This document shows positions 35,594-47,100 of a stretch of 64,000 nucleotides of DNA, one piece after another. The position numbers were made by a program, and so were the translations under genes. This DNA comes from Pseudomonadota bacterium (lineage in GTDB: Bacteria > Pseudomonadota > Gammaproteobacteria > Pseudomonadales > Oleiphilaceae), in assembly GCA_002747395.1 (NCBI GenBank), contig PDPE01000037.1, positions 1 to 64,000 on the forward strand, given 5' to 3'. Under the pieces are notes generated by a model. The model searched no databases. It saw only the letters and a list, made by a program, of their open reading frames with translations, and was not told where the DNA came from. Each line of letters opens with the position of its first letter. The first letter of the stretch is position 1.

Positions 35594-36211
35594 TCAGTTC
35601 AATTTGACAATGAGCGTCGTCACGCCAGAGATAATCATTTGCGTTCCTGTCACGGAAAGAATCAGGCCCATCAACCGGGTGATGATACCAAGGCCACTTT
35701 TGCCTGTGACCTGCAAAATCCGTGAACTGGAAATAAAGCAGAAAAAGGTGATAAGACACAAAACGGCAAAGACCGATACGGTAATCACAATTCCTGCTAC
35801 CCCGCCGGATGCCGAATAATTCATTGCCGTGGCGATAGTGCCGGGGCCGGCAAGAAGTGGAACGGCTAATGGGGATACAGCCAGATCAGATTCATCGGGG
35901 CTTTCAGCAGAATGCAGTTGCGAGCCGTGGCCGTTCAGCATGTGATAGCCAACGATAAACACCAATATTCCGCCGGTGATTCTCAACGCATCAATGGTGA
36001 TGCCGAACAAGTGGAAAATTGCCTTTCCCAGCAAGGAGAAAGTCAAAATTACAAAAAAAGTGATCAGCAGTGCCTTTGCTGCAATCCTGATCTGTTCCGC
36101 CTTGCTCTTATCGCCTGCCAGACCGGTAAAAGCGGCTGTATTGGCAATGGGGTTCATAATGGCAAAAAAACCCAGAAAAACCGTGACCAGATGTGTGTAC
36201 AAATCACCCAT
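35594..36211 (-). CDS. MarC/YhgN family integral membrane protein
   Basis: A 205-residue protein with six hydrophobic segments. Family motifs are FAIMNPIANTAAF, LRITGGILVFIVGYHML and the mid-protein SPLAVPLLAGPGTIAT. MarC was named for the mar locus but is not proven to give drug resistance; function is unknown. ATG 36211 lies at the edge of a 25-bp-period duplication. Confidence 0.92.
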   Translation of the reverse strand: MGDLYTHLVTVFLGFFAIMNPIANTAAFTGLAGDKSKAEQIRIAAKALLITFFVILTFSLLGKAIFHLFGITIDALRITGGILVFIVGYHMLNGHGSQLHSAESPDESDLAVSPLAVPLLAGPGTIATAMNYSASGGVAGIVITVSVFAVLCLITFFCFISSSRILQVTGKSGLGIITRLMGLILSVTGTQMIISGVTTLIVKLN

Positions 36212-36260
36212 TTATTCACTCCATTCCGTTTTCATTTTATTCACTCCACTCCATTGCCTG
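36211..36260. repeat. Tandem duplication, about 25-bp period, at the marC start
   Basis: TTTATTCACTCCA occurs at 36211-36223 and 36236-36248 within two similar units of about 25 bp. The first unit begins at the first base of the marC start codon (minus strand). A poorer third unit follows to about 36275. Confidence 0.75.
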
Positions 36261-36398
36261 TTCATTCCACTTCATTGTCGAGCCGAAACCTCATCAGGCG
36301 AACCGAGTATGGCACTATTGCCCGGCAAGTTCAAAACTGTCTGATCGCTTCAATAATTTTTAAATTGATTGAGAATTCGTCTTGACAACAGGGAGTAC

Positions 36399-36420
36399 CT
36401 CAAGCTTAACTCAAGCTATA
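36399..36420. repeat. Tandem duplication 2 x 11 bp
   Basis: CTCAAGCTTAA is followed by CTCAAGCTATA, 30 nt upstream of the soluble chemoreceptor start. Confidence 0.75.
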
Positions 36421-36450
36421 CGCCAAAATAATTTGTGACAAAGACCTGCT

Positions 36451-37932
36451 ATGAACCCTGTATCATTTCTCTTCAAAGGAAAAAAAGACTCGGCTATGCT
36501 TGACCTGCTTAGCCGTTGCGCCGGTGTTGGATTATGGGTTGTCCAGATTCACAACGGCGACGCCATGCATCCCAAAAGCAAATGGACGTGGTCCCCCGAG
36601 TTTCGACGTCTGCTCGGGTTTCAGGGTGGGGATGTCAATGAATTTCCCGATAGTGTCGATTCATGGACAAAACGGCTTCATCCGGATGACAGGGAGTGTG
36701 CGCTTGACAGTTTTGTTGCCTGCATCAATAACGACACAGATGGTGATAGCCGTTATGACGTCCAGCAACGCATAAAGAGCAAAAACGACGAATACCATTG
36801 GTTTCGTGTCGTGGGCGGAGTTGCGCGTGACGCAGGAGGAAGGCCAAGGCAGGCTTGCGGTGTGTTGATTAACATTGACAAGCAGATCAAAAGCGAAGAG
36901 CAGGTTGCGGTATTGGGGGAGTATTCAGGAGTGGGTTTGTGGGATGCCATGCTCTTTGAGGGAGACCCCATGAATCCCGGAAGCAAGTGGGAGTGGTCTC
37001 CGGAATTTCGGCGTTTGCTGGGGTTTCAGGGGCATGACACCGATGGATTTCCCAATGTCGTACACTCCTGGTCTGATCGCCTGCATCCCGATGATGTGGA
37101 GCATACGTTTGAAGAGTTTGCTGCCTGCCTGAAAAATGAAACCAGCCAGACCCGGTCGCAGTATCGTCTGAAAACCAAAAACAATGATTATCGATGGTTT
37201 CAGGTGGTAGGAGGCGTCACTTTTGGTGCCAACGGCATTCCTCTGCGAGTTTGCGGCTCCCTCACCGATATCCACGAACAGAAAATGGCAGAGCAGGCCT
37301 ACAAGCAAAAACTTGTCGATCTGACCCATGCTCTTGAGGCCAATGTCAGCGTGGTGGCAGATCGGGCAAGTTCAAGCTCTTCGAGTGTTGCCTCCGCAGC
37401 AGAAGAGCTGTCTGTCGCCATCTCTGAAATGGATCCGAAAATAGCGAGAGCCGATGAAGAAATTGTGACCGCATTTGGAGAAGCGACACAGGCAAACACC
37501 ATCATTCACTCGCTCGAAGAGGCGGCAAATCAGATTGGCGATGTCGTTGGCCTGATCAAGGATATTTCAACCCAGACCAACCTTCTTGCCCTGAACGCCA
37601 CCATAGAGGCTGCCCGGGTCGGAGAAAGGGGCAAGGGGTTTGCCGTGGTTGCAACAGAAGTAAAGGCTCTTGCATCCCAGACAGCGGTGGCAACCGAGGA
37701 CATTGCCCGCCAGGTAGCCTCCCTGCAAAGCAAGTCAAAACAGGCACTGCAGGCAATGGATGTCATCGCAAACACCATGGGAACCATCAAGGACTCCTCT
37801 AACGAACTCACCCAGTTGATCGGAGCACAAAAGGTCTCCACGGGGAAAATTGTAGAGCAGCTTGCCAAAACGGTCGAGGAAATCAATAACGTCTCCAAGG
37901 TGGTCAATACTACGATTGATAACGCCCGTTAG
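36451..37932 (+). CDS. Soluble chemoreceptor with duplicated PAS domain
   Basis: A 493-residue methyl-accepting protein without membrane helices. Two PAS_3-type domains (about residues 15-150 and 155-285) are close copies: both contain [12 protein letters not shown] and RLHPDD and end in a VxGG...CG segment. A signalling coiled coil follows with the CheA/CheW tip ([18 protein letters not shown], near residue 373). The signalling part is short and ends abruptly ([10 protein letters not shown]), with little room for methylation helices. It likely senses an internal cue such as redox state. The partners CheV and CheR are encoded at 16.7-18.5 kb. Confidence 0.93.
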   Translation: MNPVSFLFKGKKDSAMLDLLSRCAGVGLWVVQIHNGDAMHPKSKWTWSPEFRRLLGFQGGDVNEFPDSVDSWTKRLHPDDRECALDSFVACINNDTDGDSRYDVQQRIKSKNDEYHWFRVVGGVARDAGGRPRQACGVLINIDKQIKSEEQVAVLGEYSGVGLWDAMLFEGDPMNPGSKWEWSPEFRRLLGFQGHDTDGFPNVVHSWSDRLHPDDVEHTFEEFAACLKNETSQTRSQYRLKTKNNDYRWFQVVGGVTFGANGIPLRVCGSLTDIHEQKMAEQAYKQKLVDLTHALEANVSVVADRASSSSSSVASAAEELSVAISEMDPKIARADEEIVTAFGEATQANTIIHSLEEAANQIGDVVGLIKDISTQTNLLALNATIEAARVGERGKGFAVVATEVKALASQTAVATEDIARQVASLQSKSKQALQAMDVIANTMGTIKDSSNELTQLIGAQKVSTGKIVEQLAKTVEEINNVSKVVNTTIDNAR

Positions 37933-37989
37933 GGAGCCTTTATTGTTGGTTCCCTGGATTGTTGGCTCCCAGGATTGTTGGCCTCCTGG
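37933..37989. repeat. Tandem array of about 3.5 x 16 bp
   Basis: Units end in the common GGATTGTTGG (TTATTGTTGG in the first): boundaries at 37933, 37950, 37966 and 37982 (partial). The array starts immediately after the chemoreceptor stop and runs to within 5 nt of the LysR gene's stop. Confidence 0.85.
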
Positions 37990-37993
37990 CACG

Positions 37994-38866
37994 CTACCCC
38001 CAGATTTCCCGGGCCGAGGCAATAAAGGCTGAACTTGCCCGACTCATCACCCGATTGGTCAGTGTTGCCATGCCCAGATTTCGGTGGATTTTTACATCCC
38101 TTACGTTCAGTACATAAAGTGTTTCATCGATCATAAGATTGGGCAACACACTCCACCCGAGACCGGCATGAACCATCATTTTTATCGTTTCCAGGTAGTT
38201 CGTTGGCATATTGGCCTGTAATGGCCGGTTCCTCTCCCTGAACAGTTGATGAACCCGCTTGAACAGATAGGTGCCTTCGTCAGGCAGTATGGCGGAATGG
38301 CAGGCAATATCGTCGAACTCGGGTTGTGCAAGCCCGGCCAGTGGGTGGCTGTGTGCACATACCAGGCTCATCGGGTCATCCAGGCTCAGGTGAGCGGTAA
38401 AGTCTGGCCCGCAGTCATCTTCAATGGTGATAAAGGCCAGATCGGTTTGATTATTGCGCAATTCCCGGTACGCTTTTTCAGATTCGGCAAACGAAAATTT
38501 CAGGTTGACATGGGGAGCTTGCCGGGTGAATCGCTTGAGTACAGGAGGCAACCGGTGCAGCCCGATATGGTGACTGCAAGTAATTTTCAGTTCGCCACTC
38601 ACTTCCGCTTCAAGATTTTGTATCGTCAATTTCAGGTTTTGCAGTTCAGAGAGCACATTTCGCGCCGGGTTGACAAGTTGGCGACCAGCGTCTGTGAGTT
38701 GCAGTTTTTTTTGTGAACGGTCGAATAACTGCACATCCAGCAGTTTTTCAAGCGTTTGTATTCGTTTGGAAATTGCGGGTTGTGTCAGATGTAGCTGTTC
38801 TCCGGCCAGGGAGAATGACTGGTTTTCTACCACACTGATGAATGCGGTCAGATAGTCGGTATCCAA
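37994..38866 (-). CDS. LysR-family transcriptional regulator next to leuC
   Basis: A 290-residue regulator. The N-terminal winged helix-turn-helix is typical (YLTAFISVVENQSFSLAGEQ, LTQPAISKRIQTLEKLL) and the effector domain follows from about residue 90. It is divergent from leuCDB, the same position as the LysR gene beside leuC in Pseudomonas, so control of the leu genes is likely. A T-N11-A palindrome lies in the shared promoter region. Confidence 0.93.
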   Translation of the reverse strand: MDTDYLTAFISVVENQSFSLAGEQLHLTQPAISKRIQTLEKLLDVQLFDRSQKKLQLTDAGRQLVNPARNVLSELQNLKLTIQNLEAEVSGELKITCSHHIGLHRLPPVLKRFTRQAPHVNLKFSFAESEKAYRELRNNQTDLAFITIEDDCGPDFTAHLSLDDPMSLVCAHSHPLAGLAQPEFDDIACHSAILPDEGTYLFKRVHQLFRERNRPLQANMPTNYLETIKMMVHAGLGWSVLPNLMIDETLYVLNVRDVKIHRNLGMATLTNRVMSRASSAFIASAREIWG

Positions 38867-38875
38867 TGGGTCGCC

Positions 38876-38915
38876 TCTCTTTATTTCTCTTTATTCCCTT
38901 TTATTCCTTTCTCTT
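38876..38915. repeat. Tandem array of about 4 x 10 bp
   Basis: TCTCTTTATT, TCTCTTTATT, CCCTTTTATT and a weaker CCTTTCTCTT follow one another just upstream of the LysR start. Confidence 0.7.
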
Positions 38916-38959
38916 TTTTCTTGAAAAAGGTGTTTTTCACAATCGTTGCATTCTATTGT

Positions 38960-38974
38960 ATTCCAAAATGGAAT
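38960..38974 (+). promoter_or_regulatory. Likely LysR operator for leuC
   Basis: ATTCCA-aaa-TGGAAT is a perfect dyad that contains the T-N11-A core of LysR-type binding sites, placed between the divergent LysR and leuC genes about 105 nt before leuC. Confidence 0.6.
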
Positions 38975-39077
38975 GGTGGTGATAAGTAATATAAATTTCC
39001 ATTATTCGTTGAACGGCTTAGAATAACCCTACAGTTATCAGGTAATTCAACAGGAACACTCCCGAGAGGTGACTTCA

Positions 39078-40493
39078 ATGAGCGGAAAAACGCTTTATGA
39101 CAAATTGTGGGACTCGCACCTGGTCAAGCAGCGCGAGGATGGTTCTGCACTGATCTATATTGATCGTCAGTTGCTTCACGAAGTCACGTCGCCCCAGGCG
39201 TTCGAGGGGCTTCGGCTGGCCAATAGAAAGCCCTGGCGGCTGGATACCAACCTGGCGACACCGGATCATAATGTACCCACCACAGATCGGAGTGCCGGTA
39301 TCGAGGGTATTGAAGATCCGGTATCGAGAATCCAGGTGCAAACCCTGGATGAAAATTGCGATGAATTTGGTATTCAGGAATTCAAGCTGGACGACAAGCG
39401 CCAGGGGATCGTGCATGTTATCAGCCCCGAGCAGGGGGCGACCCTGCCGGGGATGACCATTGTCTGCGGTGATTCCCACACCTCCACTCACGGTGCGTTT
39501 GGAGCCTTGGCTCATGGTATCGGGACTTCCGAGGTGGAGCATGTTCTGGCGACCCAGTGCCTGGTGCAAAAGAAAATGAAAAACCTGCTGATCAGGGTAA
39601 ATGGCCAACTGGCGCCCAATGTAACAGCAAAGGATGTGATTCTGGCCATCATCGGTGAAATCGGCACAGCGGGCGGAACCGGTTATGCGATGGAATTTGG
39701 CGGGGATGCGATTCGCTCCCTGTCCATGGAAGGCCGAATGACCGTGTGCAATATGGCCATTGAAGCCGGTGCACGAGCCGGTATGGTAGCGGTGGATGAT
39801 ACAACAATCGACTATGTGAAAGGTCGCCCGTTTGCGCCCGTGGGTGAACAGTGGGAGCAGGCGGTAGCTCAGTGGAGAAATCTGCACAGTGACGCTGACG
39901 CGGTATTCGACAAGGTGGTTGAACTGGAAGGCTCTGAAATCAGGCCACAGGTGAGCTGGGGCACATCACCTGAAATGGTTGTGGGCATAGACGGTTGTGT
40001 ACCTGATCTGGAAAAGGAAACAGATGCGGTGAAAAAGGAAGGTATCGCACGCGCTTTGGAATATATGGGCCTGACGGCGGGCATGCCGGTGACCGATATT
40101 CACCTGGATCGCGTTTTTATCGGTTCATGCACCAACTCCAGAATCGAGGATTTGCGTGCTGCCGCCAAAGTGGTTGAAGGTAAAAAGGTGGCTGACAATA
40201 TCAAACAGGCGCTGGTTGTACCGGGTTCCGGGCTGGTAAAAGAGCAGGCAGAAGCAGAAGGCTTGCACTCCATATTTATTGAAGCCGGGCTTGAGTGGCG
40301 TGAACCGGGTTGCTCCATGTGTCTGGCAATGAATGCCGATAAACTGGGGCAGGGCGAGCATTGTGCCTCAACCTCCAACCGCAATTTTGAAGGGCGGCAG
40401 GGGTTCGGGGGGCGCACCCATCTGGTCAGCCCCGCAATGGCAGCGGCAGCGGCAATTGCCGGGCATTTTGTCGATGTGAGCGAGCTGGTATAA
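39078..40493 (+). CDS. leuC: 3-isopropylmalate dehydratase large subunit LeuC
   Basis: A 471-residue [4Fe-4S] aconitase-family subunit that isomerises 2- to 3-isopropylmalate together with LeuD. Cluster ligands are in [13 protein letters not shown] and [24 protein letters not shown] is another family motif. GAGAGGTGA precedes ATG 39078; a GTG three codons earlier is less likely. It heads leuC-leuD-leuB. The stop codon lies in the first unit of a 15-bp tandem array. Confidence 0.98.
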   Translation: MSGKTLYDKLWDSHLVKQREDGSALIYIDRQLLHEVTSPQAFEGLRLANRKPWRLDTNLATPDHNVPTTDRSAGIEGIEDPVSRIQVQTLDENCDEFGIQEFKLDDKRQGIVHVISPEQGATLPGMTIVCGDSHTSTHGAFGALAHGIGTSEVEHVLATQCLVQKKMKNLLIRVNGQLAPNVTAKDVILAIIGEIGTAGGTGYAMEFGGDAIRSLSMEGRMTVCNMAIEAGARAGMVAVDDTTIDYVKGRPFAPVGEQWEQAVAQWRNLHSDADAVFDKVVELEGSEIRPQVSWGTSPEMVVGIDGCVPDLEKETDAVKKEGIARALEYMGLTAGMPVTDIHLDRVFIGSCTNSRIEDLRAAAKVVEGKKVADNIKQALVVPGSGLVKEQAEAEGLHSIFIEAGLEWREPGCSMCLAMNADKLGQGEHCASTSNRNFEGRQGFGGRTHLVSPAMAAAAAIAGHFVDVSELV

Positions 40494-40531
40494 CGGTACC
40501 AGTTATAGCGGTATCAGGTATAACGGCATTC
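40487..40531. repeat. Tandem array 3 x 15 bp starting at the leuC stop
   Basis: GGTATAACGGTACCA, GTTATAGCGGTATCA and GGTATAACGGCATTC follow without gaps; the leuC stop TAA is within unit one, and unit three abuts the leuD ribosome-binding site. Confidence 0.92.
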
Positions 40532-40544
40532 GAGGAATACTATT

Positions 40545-41189
40545 ATGAGAGCATTTACGCAACACAAGGGGATCGTTGTTCCATTGGATCGTGCCAATGT
40601 GGATACCGATATGATTATCCCCAAGCAGTTTTTGAAATCAATCAAGCGTACCGGGTTTGGCCCCAACCTTTTTGATGAAATGCGATATCTGGACGAGGGT
40701 ATGCCCGGTCAGGATTGTTCCAACCGCCCCCTCAATAAAGAGTTTGTTTTGAATTTGCCCCGGTATCAAGGGGCAAGCATTCTGCTTGCCAGGCAAAACT
40801 TCGGTTGTGGTTCCAGCCGGGAACATGCTCCCTGGGCGCTGGATGATTTTGGTATCAGAGCGGTAATTGCACCGGGCTTTGCGGATATATTCTTTAATAA
40901 CTGCTTTAAAAACGGGCTGTTACCCATTGTTTTAAGTGAAGATCAGGTCGATGGCCTGTTTGCAGAGTGTGAGGCAAATGAAGGGTATTCACTGGAAGTG
41001 GATTTGGCTGAACAACGGGTGATTTCGCCATCCGGTACTGTTTATGCCTTTGAGGTGGATGATTTTCGCAAGCACTGTTTGCTCAATGGTCTGGATGATA
41101 TCGGTCTTACCCTGCAAGAGGCGGATGCGATTAAGGAATACGAAAACAGGATGCGCCAACAATCGCCCTGGTTGTTTGGTGCTGGATAA
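40545..41189 (+). CDS. leuD: 3-isopropylmalate dehydratase small subunit LeuD
   Basis: A 214-residue swivel-domain partner of LeuC. Family motifs: [31 protein letters not shown] and [16 protein letters not shown] is 9 nt before the ATG. Normal length. Confidence 0.98.
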   Translation: MRAFTQHKGIVVPLDRANVDTDMIIPKQFLKSIKRTGFGPNLFDEMRYLDEGMPGQDCSNRPLNKEFVLNLPRYQGASILLARQNFGCGSSREHAPWALDDFGIRAVIAPGFADIFFNNCFKNGLLPIVLSEDQVDGLFAECEANEGYSLEVDLAEQRVISPSGTVYAFEVDDFRKHCLLNGLDDIGLTLQEADAIKEYENRMRQQSPWLFGAG

Positions 41190-41215
41190 CTGATTGGAAT
41201 AGTGGGATAAATAAA

Positions 41216-42301
41216 ATGACACAAAAAGTACTTTTATTGCCAGGTGATGGCATCGGCCCTGAAATCACGGCTCAAGCCGAAAAAGTGTTGGAATTTTTAA
41301 ATGACAGACTCGGCCTTGGCCTCGACCTGGACAGCGGGCTGGTCGGCGGGGCAGCCATTGACGCTCACGGTGTTCCCTTGCCGGATGTGACCATGGATCA
41401 GGCAAAAGCGGCTGACGCTATTTTGCTGGGTGCTGTCGGTGGCCCCAAATGGGATTCGCTGGATATGGCAATTCGGCCCGAAAAAGGCTTGCTCGGTTTG
41501 CGATCCGGCTTGCAACTCTTTGGCAACCTGCGCCCGGCCATCTTGTATCCCCAGTTGGCGGATGCCTCTACACTCAAGCCGGAAGTGGTGTCTGGTCTGG
41601 ATATTCTCATTGTTCGGGAACTCACCGGGGGCATTTACTTTGGCCAGCCCCGTGGCGTGAAAACCCTGGAAAACGGCGAGCGTCAGGGCTTCAATACCTA
41701 TGTTTATACCGAGTCCGAAATCAAACGGATCGGAAAAGTCGCCTTTGAGGCGGCTCGCAAGCGCGGCGGCAAGTTGTGCTCGGTAGATAAGGCAAACGTT
41801 CTGGAAGTGACCGTGTTGTGGCGGGAGCTGATGGATGAAATGGCGAAAGAGTACCCGGATGTGGAATTGAGCCACATGTATGTGGACAATGCTGCCATGC
41901 AGCTGGTTCGTGCGCCGAAACAGTTTGATGTTATGGTGACCGGCAATATGTTTGGCGATATTCTGTCGGATGCCGCCGCCATGCTGACCGGCTCCATTGG
42001 CATGTTGCCTTCGGCATCGCTGGATGCGAACAACAAGGGGATGTACGAACCCTGTCATGGCAGTGCGCCTGATATTGCCGGGCAGGGTGTTGCCAACCCC
42101 CTGGCGACTATCCTGTCTGCCGCGATGATGTTGCGTTATAGCCTGGACAGGCCCGAAGCTGCAGACCTGATTGAAAAGGCGGTCAACAATGTGCTGGATA
42201 CGGGGCTGAGAACACCGGATATTTATTCGCAAGGAAGCAAACAGGTCGGCACGGAAGAAATGGGTGAGGCGGTATTGACTTGCCTGGCCGGGCTGATCTG
42301 A
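41216..42301 (+). CDS. leuB: 3-isopropylmalate dehydrogenase LeuB
   Basis: A 361-residue NAD-dependent beta-decarboxylating dehydrogenase giving the 2-ketoisocaproate precursor. Motifs: [23 protein letters not shown] with the catalytic tyrosine, [11 protein letters not shown], and [11 protein letters not shown]. It ends the leuCDB operon; the spacer to asd contains a dyad. Confidence 0.98.
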   Translation: MTQKVLLLPGDGIGPEITAQAEKVLEFLNDRLGLGLDLDSGLVGGAAIDAHGVPLPDVTMDQAKAADAILLGAVGGPKWDSLDMAIRPEKGLLGLRSGLQLFGNLRPAILYPQLADASTLKPEVVSGLDILIVRELTGGIYFGQPRGVKTLENGERQGFNTYVYTESEIKRIGKVAFEAARKRGGKLCSVDKANVLEVTVLWRELMDEMAKEYPDVELSHMYVDNAAMQLVRAPKQFDVMVTGNMFGDILSDAAAMLTGSIGMLPSASLDANNKGMYEPCHGSAPDIAGQGVANPLATILSAAMMLRYSLDRPEAADLIEKAVNNVLDTGLRTPDIYSQGSKQVGTEEMGEAVLTCLAGLI

Positions 42302-42398
42302 TCCGATTTTACCGGCAGGCAGGAAATCATAAAACTTGCGCAATGGCTTCAGGTTGATTTCATCCTGGCGGCGATTCCGATATGATAGCCCTTTTTAA

Positions 42399-42421
42399 AT
42401 GTTAACTTTTCAATTGTTAAA
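42399..42421 (+). promoter_or_regulatory. asd: Dyad in the asd leader
   Basis: TTAAC and GTTAA flank an AT-rich 9-nt centre (TTTTCAATT), close before the asd start. It may be an operator or part of an AT-rich promoter. Confidence 0.3.
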
Positions 42422-42433
42422 GTGGTCGGGTAG

Positions 42434-43543
42434 ATGAAAAAAACAGGACTGGTTGGTTGGCGAGGCATGGTTGGTTCCGTGTTGATGGATCGAATGAAAC
42501 AGGAGAATGATTTTGCATTGTTTGATGCCACTTTTTTCTCCACATCTCAGGCGGGGAAGAATGCGCCGGAGTTTGGTGGTAAAACATCGGTTCTGAAAGA
42601 TGCGAACGATATCACTGCGTTAGCGGAGATGGATGTGATTGTAACCTGTCAGGGGGACGACTATACCAGACAGGTTTTTCCGGCGCTTCGTCAAACGGGC
42701 TGGAATGGTTACTGGATTGATGCAGCATCAGCATTGAGAATGGCCGAAGATTCCGTGATTGTTCTTGACCCCGTCAACAGGTCCGTCATCGACCAGGCCC
42801 TTGACAAGGGTGTGAAAAACTATATCGGTGGTAACTGCACCGTCAGCCTGATGTTGATGGCCATCGGCGGCCTGTTTCGTGAGAATCTGGTTGAGTGGAT
42901 TTCCCCCATGACCTATCAGGCCGCGTCCGGAGCCGGTGCGCGAAATATGAAAGAGTTGATTGCCCAGATGGGTGCCATTCATGCGTCGGTCGCTGACAAA
43001 CTCGATCCCGCTGCGGCGATTCTGGAAGTGGATCGCATTGTGGCAGATAAAATGCGCAGCGGGTCATTCCCGACCGATGCTTTTGGTGTGCCGCTGGCGG
43101 GCAGCCTGATTCCCTGGATCGATACTCCTGTAGACAATGGCCAGACCAGGGAAGAATGGAAAGCTGAAGTTGAAACCAACAAGATATTGGGTTTGTCTGA
43201 CAACCCGGTGCCCATTGACGGAATTTGCGTGAGAGTTGGTGCCATGCGTTGTCACAGCCAGGCTCTGACAATAAAACTGCGCCAGGATGTGTCTGTGGGT
43301 CAGATTGAACAGATAATCGCCAGTTCAAACGAGTGGGTATCTGTTGTGCCCAATGAGCGACAACAAACTGTGGAAGCACTTTCTCCGGCCGTTGTTAACG
43401 GCAACTTGTCTGTGCCGACAGGTCGGATCAGAAAGTTGTCCTTGGGGCCTGAATACGTTTCGGCGTTCACTGTAGGAGATCAGTTGTTGTGGGGTGCAGC
43501 GGAGCCATTGAGGCGTATGCTTCGCATTGTATTGGAAGTCTGA
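42434..43543 (+). CDS. asd: Aspartate-semialdehyde dehydrogenase Asd
   Basis: A 369-residue enzyme that reduces aspartyl phosphate in lysine, threonine and methionine synthesis and diaminopimelate supply. N-terminal [15 protein letters not shown] binds NADP, the nucleophile Cys is in GGNCTVSLM, and the active-site His in [14 protein letters not shown]. It is the long Gram-negative form. A strong terminator follows. Confidence 0.98.
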   Translation: MKKTGLVGWRGMVGSVLMDRMKQENDFALFDATFFSTSQAGKNAPEFGGKTSVLKDANDITALAEMDVIVTCQGDDYTRQVFPALRQTGWNGYWIDAASALRMAEDSVIVLDPVNRSVIDQALDKGVKNYIGGNCTVSLMLMAIGGLFRENLVEWISPMTYQAASGAGARNMKELIAQMGAIHASVADKLDPAAAILEVDRIVADKMRSGSFPTDAFGVPLAGSLIPWIDTPVDNGQTREEWKAEVETNKILGLSDNPVPIDGICVRVGAMRCHSQALTIKLRQDVSVGQIEQIIASSNEWVSVVPNERQQTVEALSPAVVNGNLSVPTGRIRKLSLGPEYVSAFTVGDQLLWGAAEPLRRMLRIVLEV

Positions 43544-43582
43544 GTCGTATTGAGAATCTGAAAAACCCTGTCGTTATTACCT

Positions 43583-43619
43583 GCTTCCCCCTTGCAATGA
43601 GGGGGAAGCTTTCGGTTTT
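43583..43619 (+). terminator. Terminator of asd
   Basis: GCTTCCCCCT-tgcaatg-AGGGGGAAGC is a perfect 10-bp stem followed by TTTCGGTTTT, 40 nt after the stop. Confidence 0.85.
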
Positions 43620-44160
43620 GGTTGTTTATTCCTGCCGCTTCACCGTTTACTATTCCCTTACCCGTTTTTTTGTTGGAATTGTTGGTGATCAGGCTGTAAT
43701 TCTTTAGGTAAAAAACCATTTATCTTCTATTCTTCCTAACAGAAGGCTGTCAATAGCTGTCAATAAAAGGGTTCGTCGGTTTCAGGATAATCTTGATCAT
43801 GTCAAGTACCCGGGCGCTCGATTTCATTGCGCTGACCGGCAGACTGTTAAAAAAAACCGGAAAACGGTTTGTGACGAACAGATTTGTTGATAAAACGGAG
43901 TTTATGAACAATACTTAACACTTGGTTATCGATTTGAAAGTGATTTTTGAATAGTCGGGATTAACTGCCCGTTTATCAAAACAAATCAGGCCAAAACAAA
44001 TCGGGTCAAAACATATCAGTTTTCGGTTTCAGATTGGTTCAACCGGGTTTCGATGTGGTTCAGGGTTGGTTCACAGGCAAAGGCGATTGCTCCAGAGAGA
44101 CATGCAAAAAGACAATCACTGTTTGTCGGGCTGTTTAAACATAAATAAAGGAAAGATATT
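43620..44160. other. fimV: Long leader/spacer upstream of fimV
   Basis: About 540 bp without a gene. It holds GGCTGTCAAT/AGCTGTCAAT (43745-43764), a hairpin AAACCG-gaaaa-CGGTTT near 43855, a 3 x 15-bp array (43977-44021) and a looser repetition of GGTTTC/GGTTCA words to about 44072. The length suggests a regulated fimV promoter, but no hexamers are convincing. Confidence 0.45.
43977..44021. repeat. Tandem array 3 x 15 bp upstream of fimV
   Basis: CAAAACAAATCAGGC, CAAAACAAATCGGGT and CAAAACATATCAGTT lie head to tail. Confidence 0.9.
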
Positions 44161-47100
44161 ATGATGCGCAAGCTTGCAATAGCTCTTTCGCTAGTCAGCG
44201 CAATGGGTACCGGTACTGCCAATGCACTGGGTTTGGGGGAGGCGACGGTACATTCGTCTTTGAATCAGCCACTCCGTGCAGAAATCGAACTGGTAAACAT
44301 TCGAGACCTTGAGAAAAGTGAAATATTGCCGGCTTTGGCATCGAGAGAGGAGTTTGCCAAAGCAAAAATAGACCGGCTCTATTTTCTGTCTGATATTCGT
44401 TTTCAAGTCACCAAAAACAAACGGGGCAATACCGTTATAGAACTGTCCACAACCAGGCCCGTTCGAGAGCCCTATCTCAACTTCCTGGTTGAGGTGATCT
44501 GGCCAAGCGGGCGGTTGTTGCGTGAATACGCCATGTTGATTGATCCACCCCTGTTTTCCCAGGGGGCACAGTCAACACCATCGGATGCTGTCTCTCCCGC
44601 AATCAGCATGTTGCCCGATATCGAGGTGCTGGATGAGAACGATGCCCTGATGCAGGAACAGACCGGTGACGTGAGTTATATGGATCCGTCAGCTGCCACT
44701 CCTTTCGTTCCGCCAAACAGTGTTCCCGCTACTTCCTATGCCACTTCCTATACTACTTCTGATACCTTCACTGGTGACACTTACGGGCCGACCGGAAAGT
44801 CCGATACACTATGGGCAATTGCACTGAAAGTCAGGCCTGACAAACGCTATTCTCCTCAGCAAGTGATGCTGGCTATTCAGGATCTTAACCCTGACGCCTT
44901 TTCCAAAGGGAACATTAATCTGCTCAAATCAGGCAAAATATTACGCTTGCCCGATTCCTATGACATCGAGGCCCGCACACGCAGCCAGGCAATTCAGGAT
45001 GTAATCGTGCAGAACCGTGCCTTTGAAACAGGGCGGGATCTTTCTTCAAGGCAAATAGATAGCACGCTCGGGCCTGTTTCCAGCCGCACCTCCAGGGCTG
45101 TTTCCAATAAATCGGACGGTTCCGAGCTCAAAATTGTAGTAGCTCCGGATGAGCAGACAGATGATGCTGAATCCGGGGCCCATGCCGGCAAATCCAGAGT
45201 CGGTGGTGGCAGCGCCGTAGAGGAAAACCTCGCGGTTACTCTGGAAAAACTCGACAGGGCCGAAGTGGAAAATGATGAATTGGCCAGTCGGGTCAGGGAT
45301 CTGGAAGACCAGTTGCAGACATTGCAACGGCTGCTCACACTCAAAGATGACGAGCTGGCTGACATGCAGCGGCAGTTTGGTCAGGTAACCGAGGCGGAGG
45401 ATAACGCCGCTGGCACCACTTCCGACCAGGCTTTGACCGACACTGAATCGCCAGCGAACCCGGCAGGGAAAACCTCGCTTGACAGCTCGGCGACAGACAG
45501 CCCTGTCGATGAAGGTGCTGTTGAAGACGCTTCTTCCGAAGCAGGTGTTGCCGAGGATGGCACGCTTGAAGATGGCGCTGTTATTGGTGAAGGTAACGGT
45601 GAAGAGGGAGAGGTCACAGCAGACGAAGGTGCGCAGGGCGCAGAGCTGGCGAGTTCGTCGTTGACAGGAGCGGTCGATGAATCCGGTGTGTCTGATGCGG
45701 TTGATGATGCCGGTTCTGCACCGGTTCTGCCAGATCAGGCGGTCAACACGCCCGAACCGGCTGTTTCCGAGCCTGAACCCCCGGCCAGGGAACCGGGTCT
45801 GGTTGATACCATAATGGGTAATCCCCTGTACCTGGGAGGAGGCATAGCCGGTGCCCTGGTTTTGGTTCTGGGGCTGATCGGTTTGTTCAGGCGGGATGCC
45901 AAAAAAGATAGAGACTTCCATGAAAGCCTGGCCATCGATGCTGAAACGGAAGAGCAGATCGACCTGGGCTTTGCCGACGCCGAGGAAGATGCAGTTTCAC
46001 AAATCTCGCAAAAAGGTGTTTCTGATGATCCTGTTTCCGAAGCAGATGTATATATTGCATACGGTCGTTTCGATCAGGCAGTCACCGTGCTTGAGGCAGC
46101 GGTTTCGGAAGAGCCGGGGCGTTCTGACATTCGACTCAAGCTGCTTGAAGTATATAAGGAATCAGGTGATAACGAAGCCTTCTTCAAACAGTACAGGGAA
46201 ATTGAAGCGCTGGACGATGAAGAGGCTCTGGCCGCTGCTGACGAACTGAGCCTGGGCATGGTCAGGCCTGTTGATGATGACCCTGAAATCTCCATTGATG
46301 ATCTTGAAAATGAACTGCTGTCCTCCGGTGTTGATGGCTCAACCGGCACTGGTCGCAAGATCGGCAGGTCGATTGGTGCCGATGATGAGTTGAATTTTGA
46401 ACTGGATGAATCTGTTGACCCGTTTCAAGGCCGTCAGGTTCAGGGCGAAGAAGAAACTCTTTTTGATCTTCGAGACGAAAATGAACTGGCAGAAGATAAC
46501 CAGTTACACAGCAGGACACCGGACAGTGGCCGGGATGCATTACTCGAAGAAGACATTGTCACTTCATCTGACGTGGTTGATGTCAGTCTGGAAAACGATT
46601 TCGAAAACCTGGAATCCGACCTTGATCTGAACCGGGAAGACTCTATCAGTCTCGATTCTGTAAAACAGGAACTCGAGGGTGTTTCCTCGATATTGACGGG
46701 TGAGACCGAAAAAGACCGCCGCCAGGATCCTGACCTGGAAGACCTGGACGACCTGGAACTGGATGAAGATTTGTCCCTGGAAGACCTGGATGCTGAAATT
46801 AATGCTGAAATGGATCTGGTTAACGAGAGAATTGACCATGAAGAGGGTTCTGACACAGTGTTGCCAGGTAACGATGACGAGTTGGAGTTGCTGGATTCCG
46901 GTGACGAGCTTGAATTGAATAAAACGCTCGATCTGAAAGACCTTGAGAACGATGATGAGCTGAAGGAACTGGAGATTTCCGAGGTGCTGGGTGAAGGGTT
47001 CAGCCTGGATCATTCTGATGACGGTGACAGAGACAGCGCTGCAACGAAGCCTGATTCGGAAGTCAGCGGCAGTCTCGATGCCCAGGTGGATGAAAATCCG

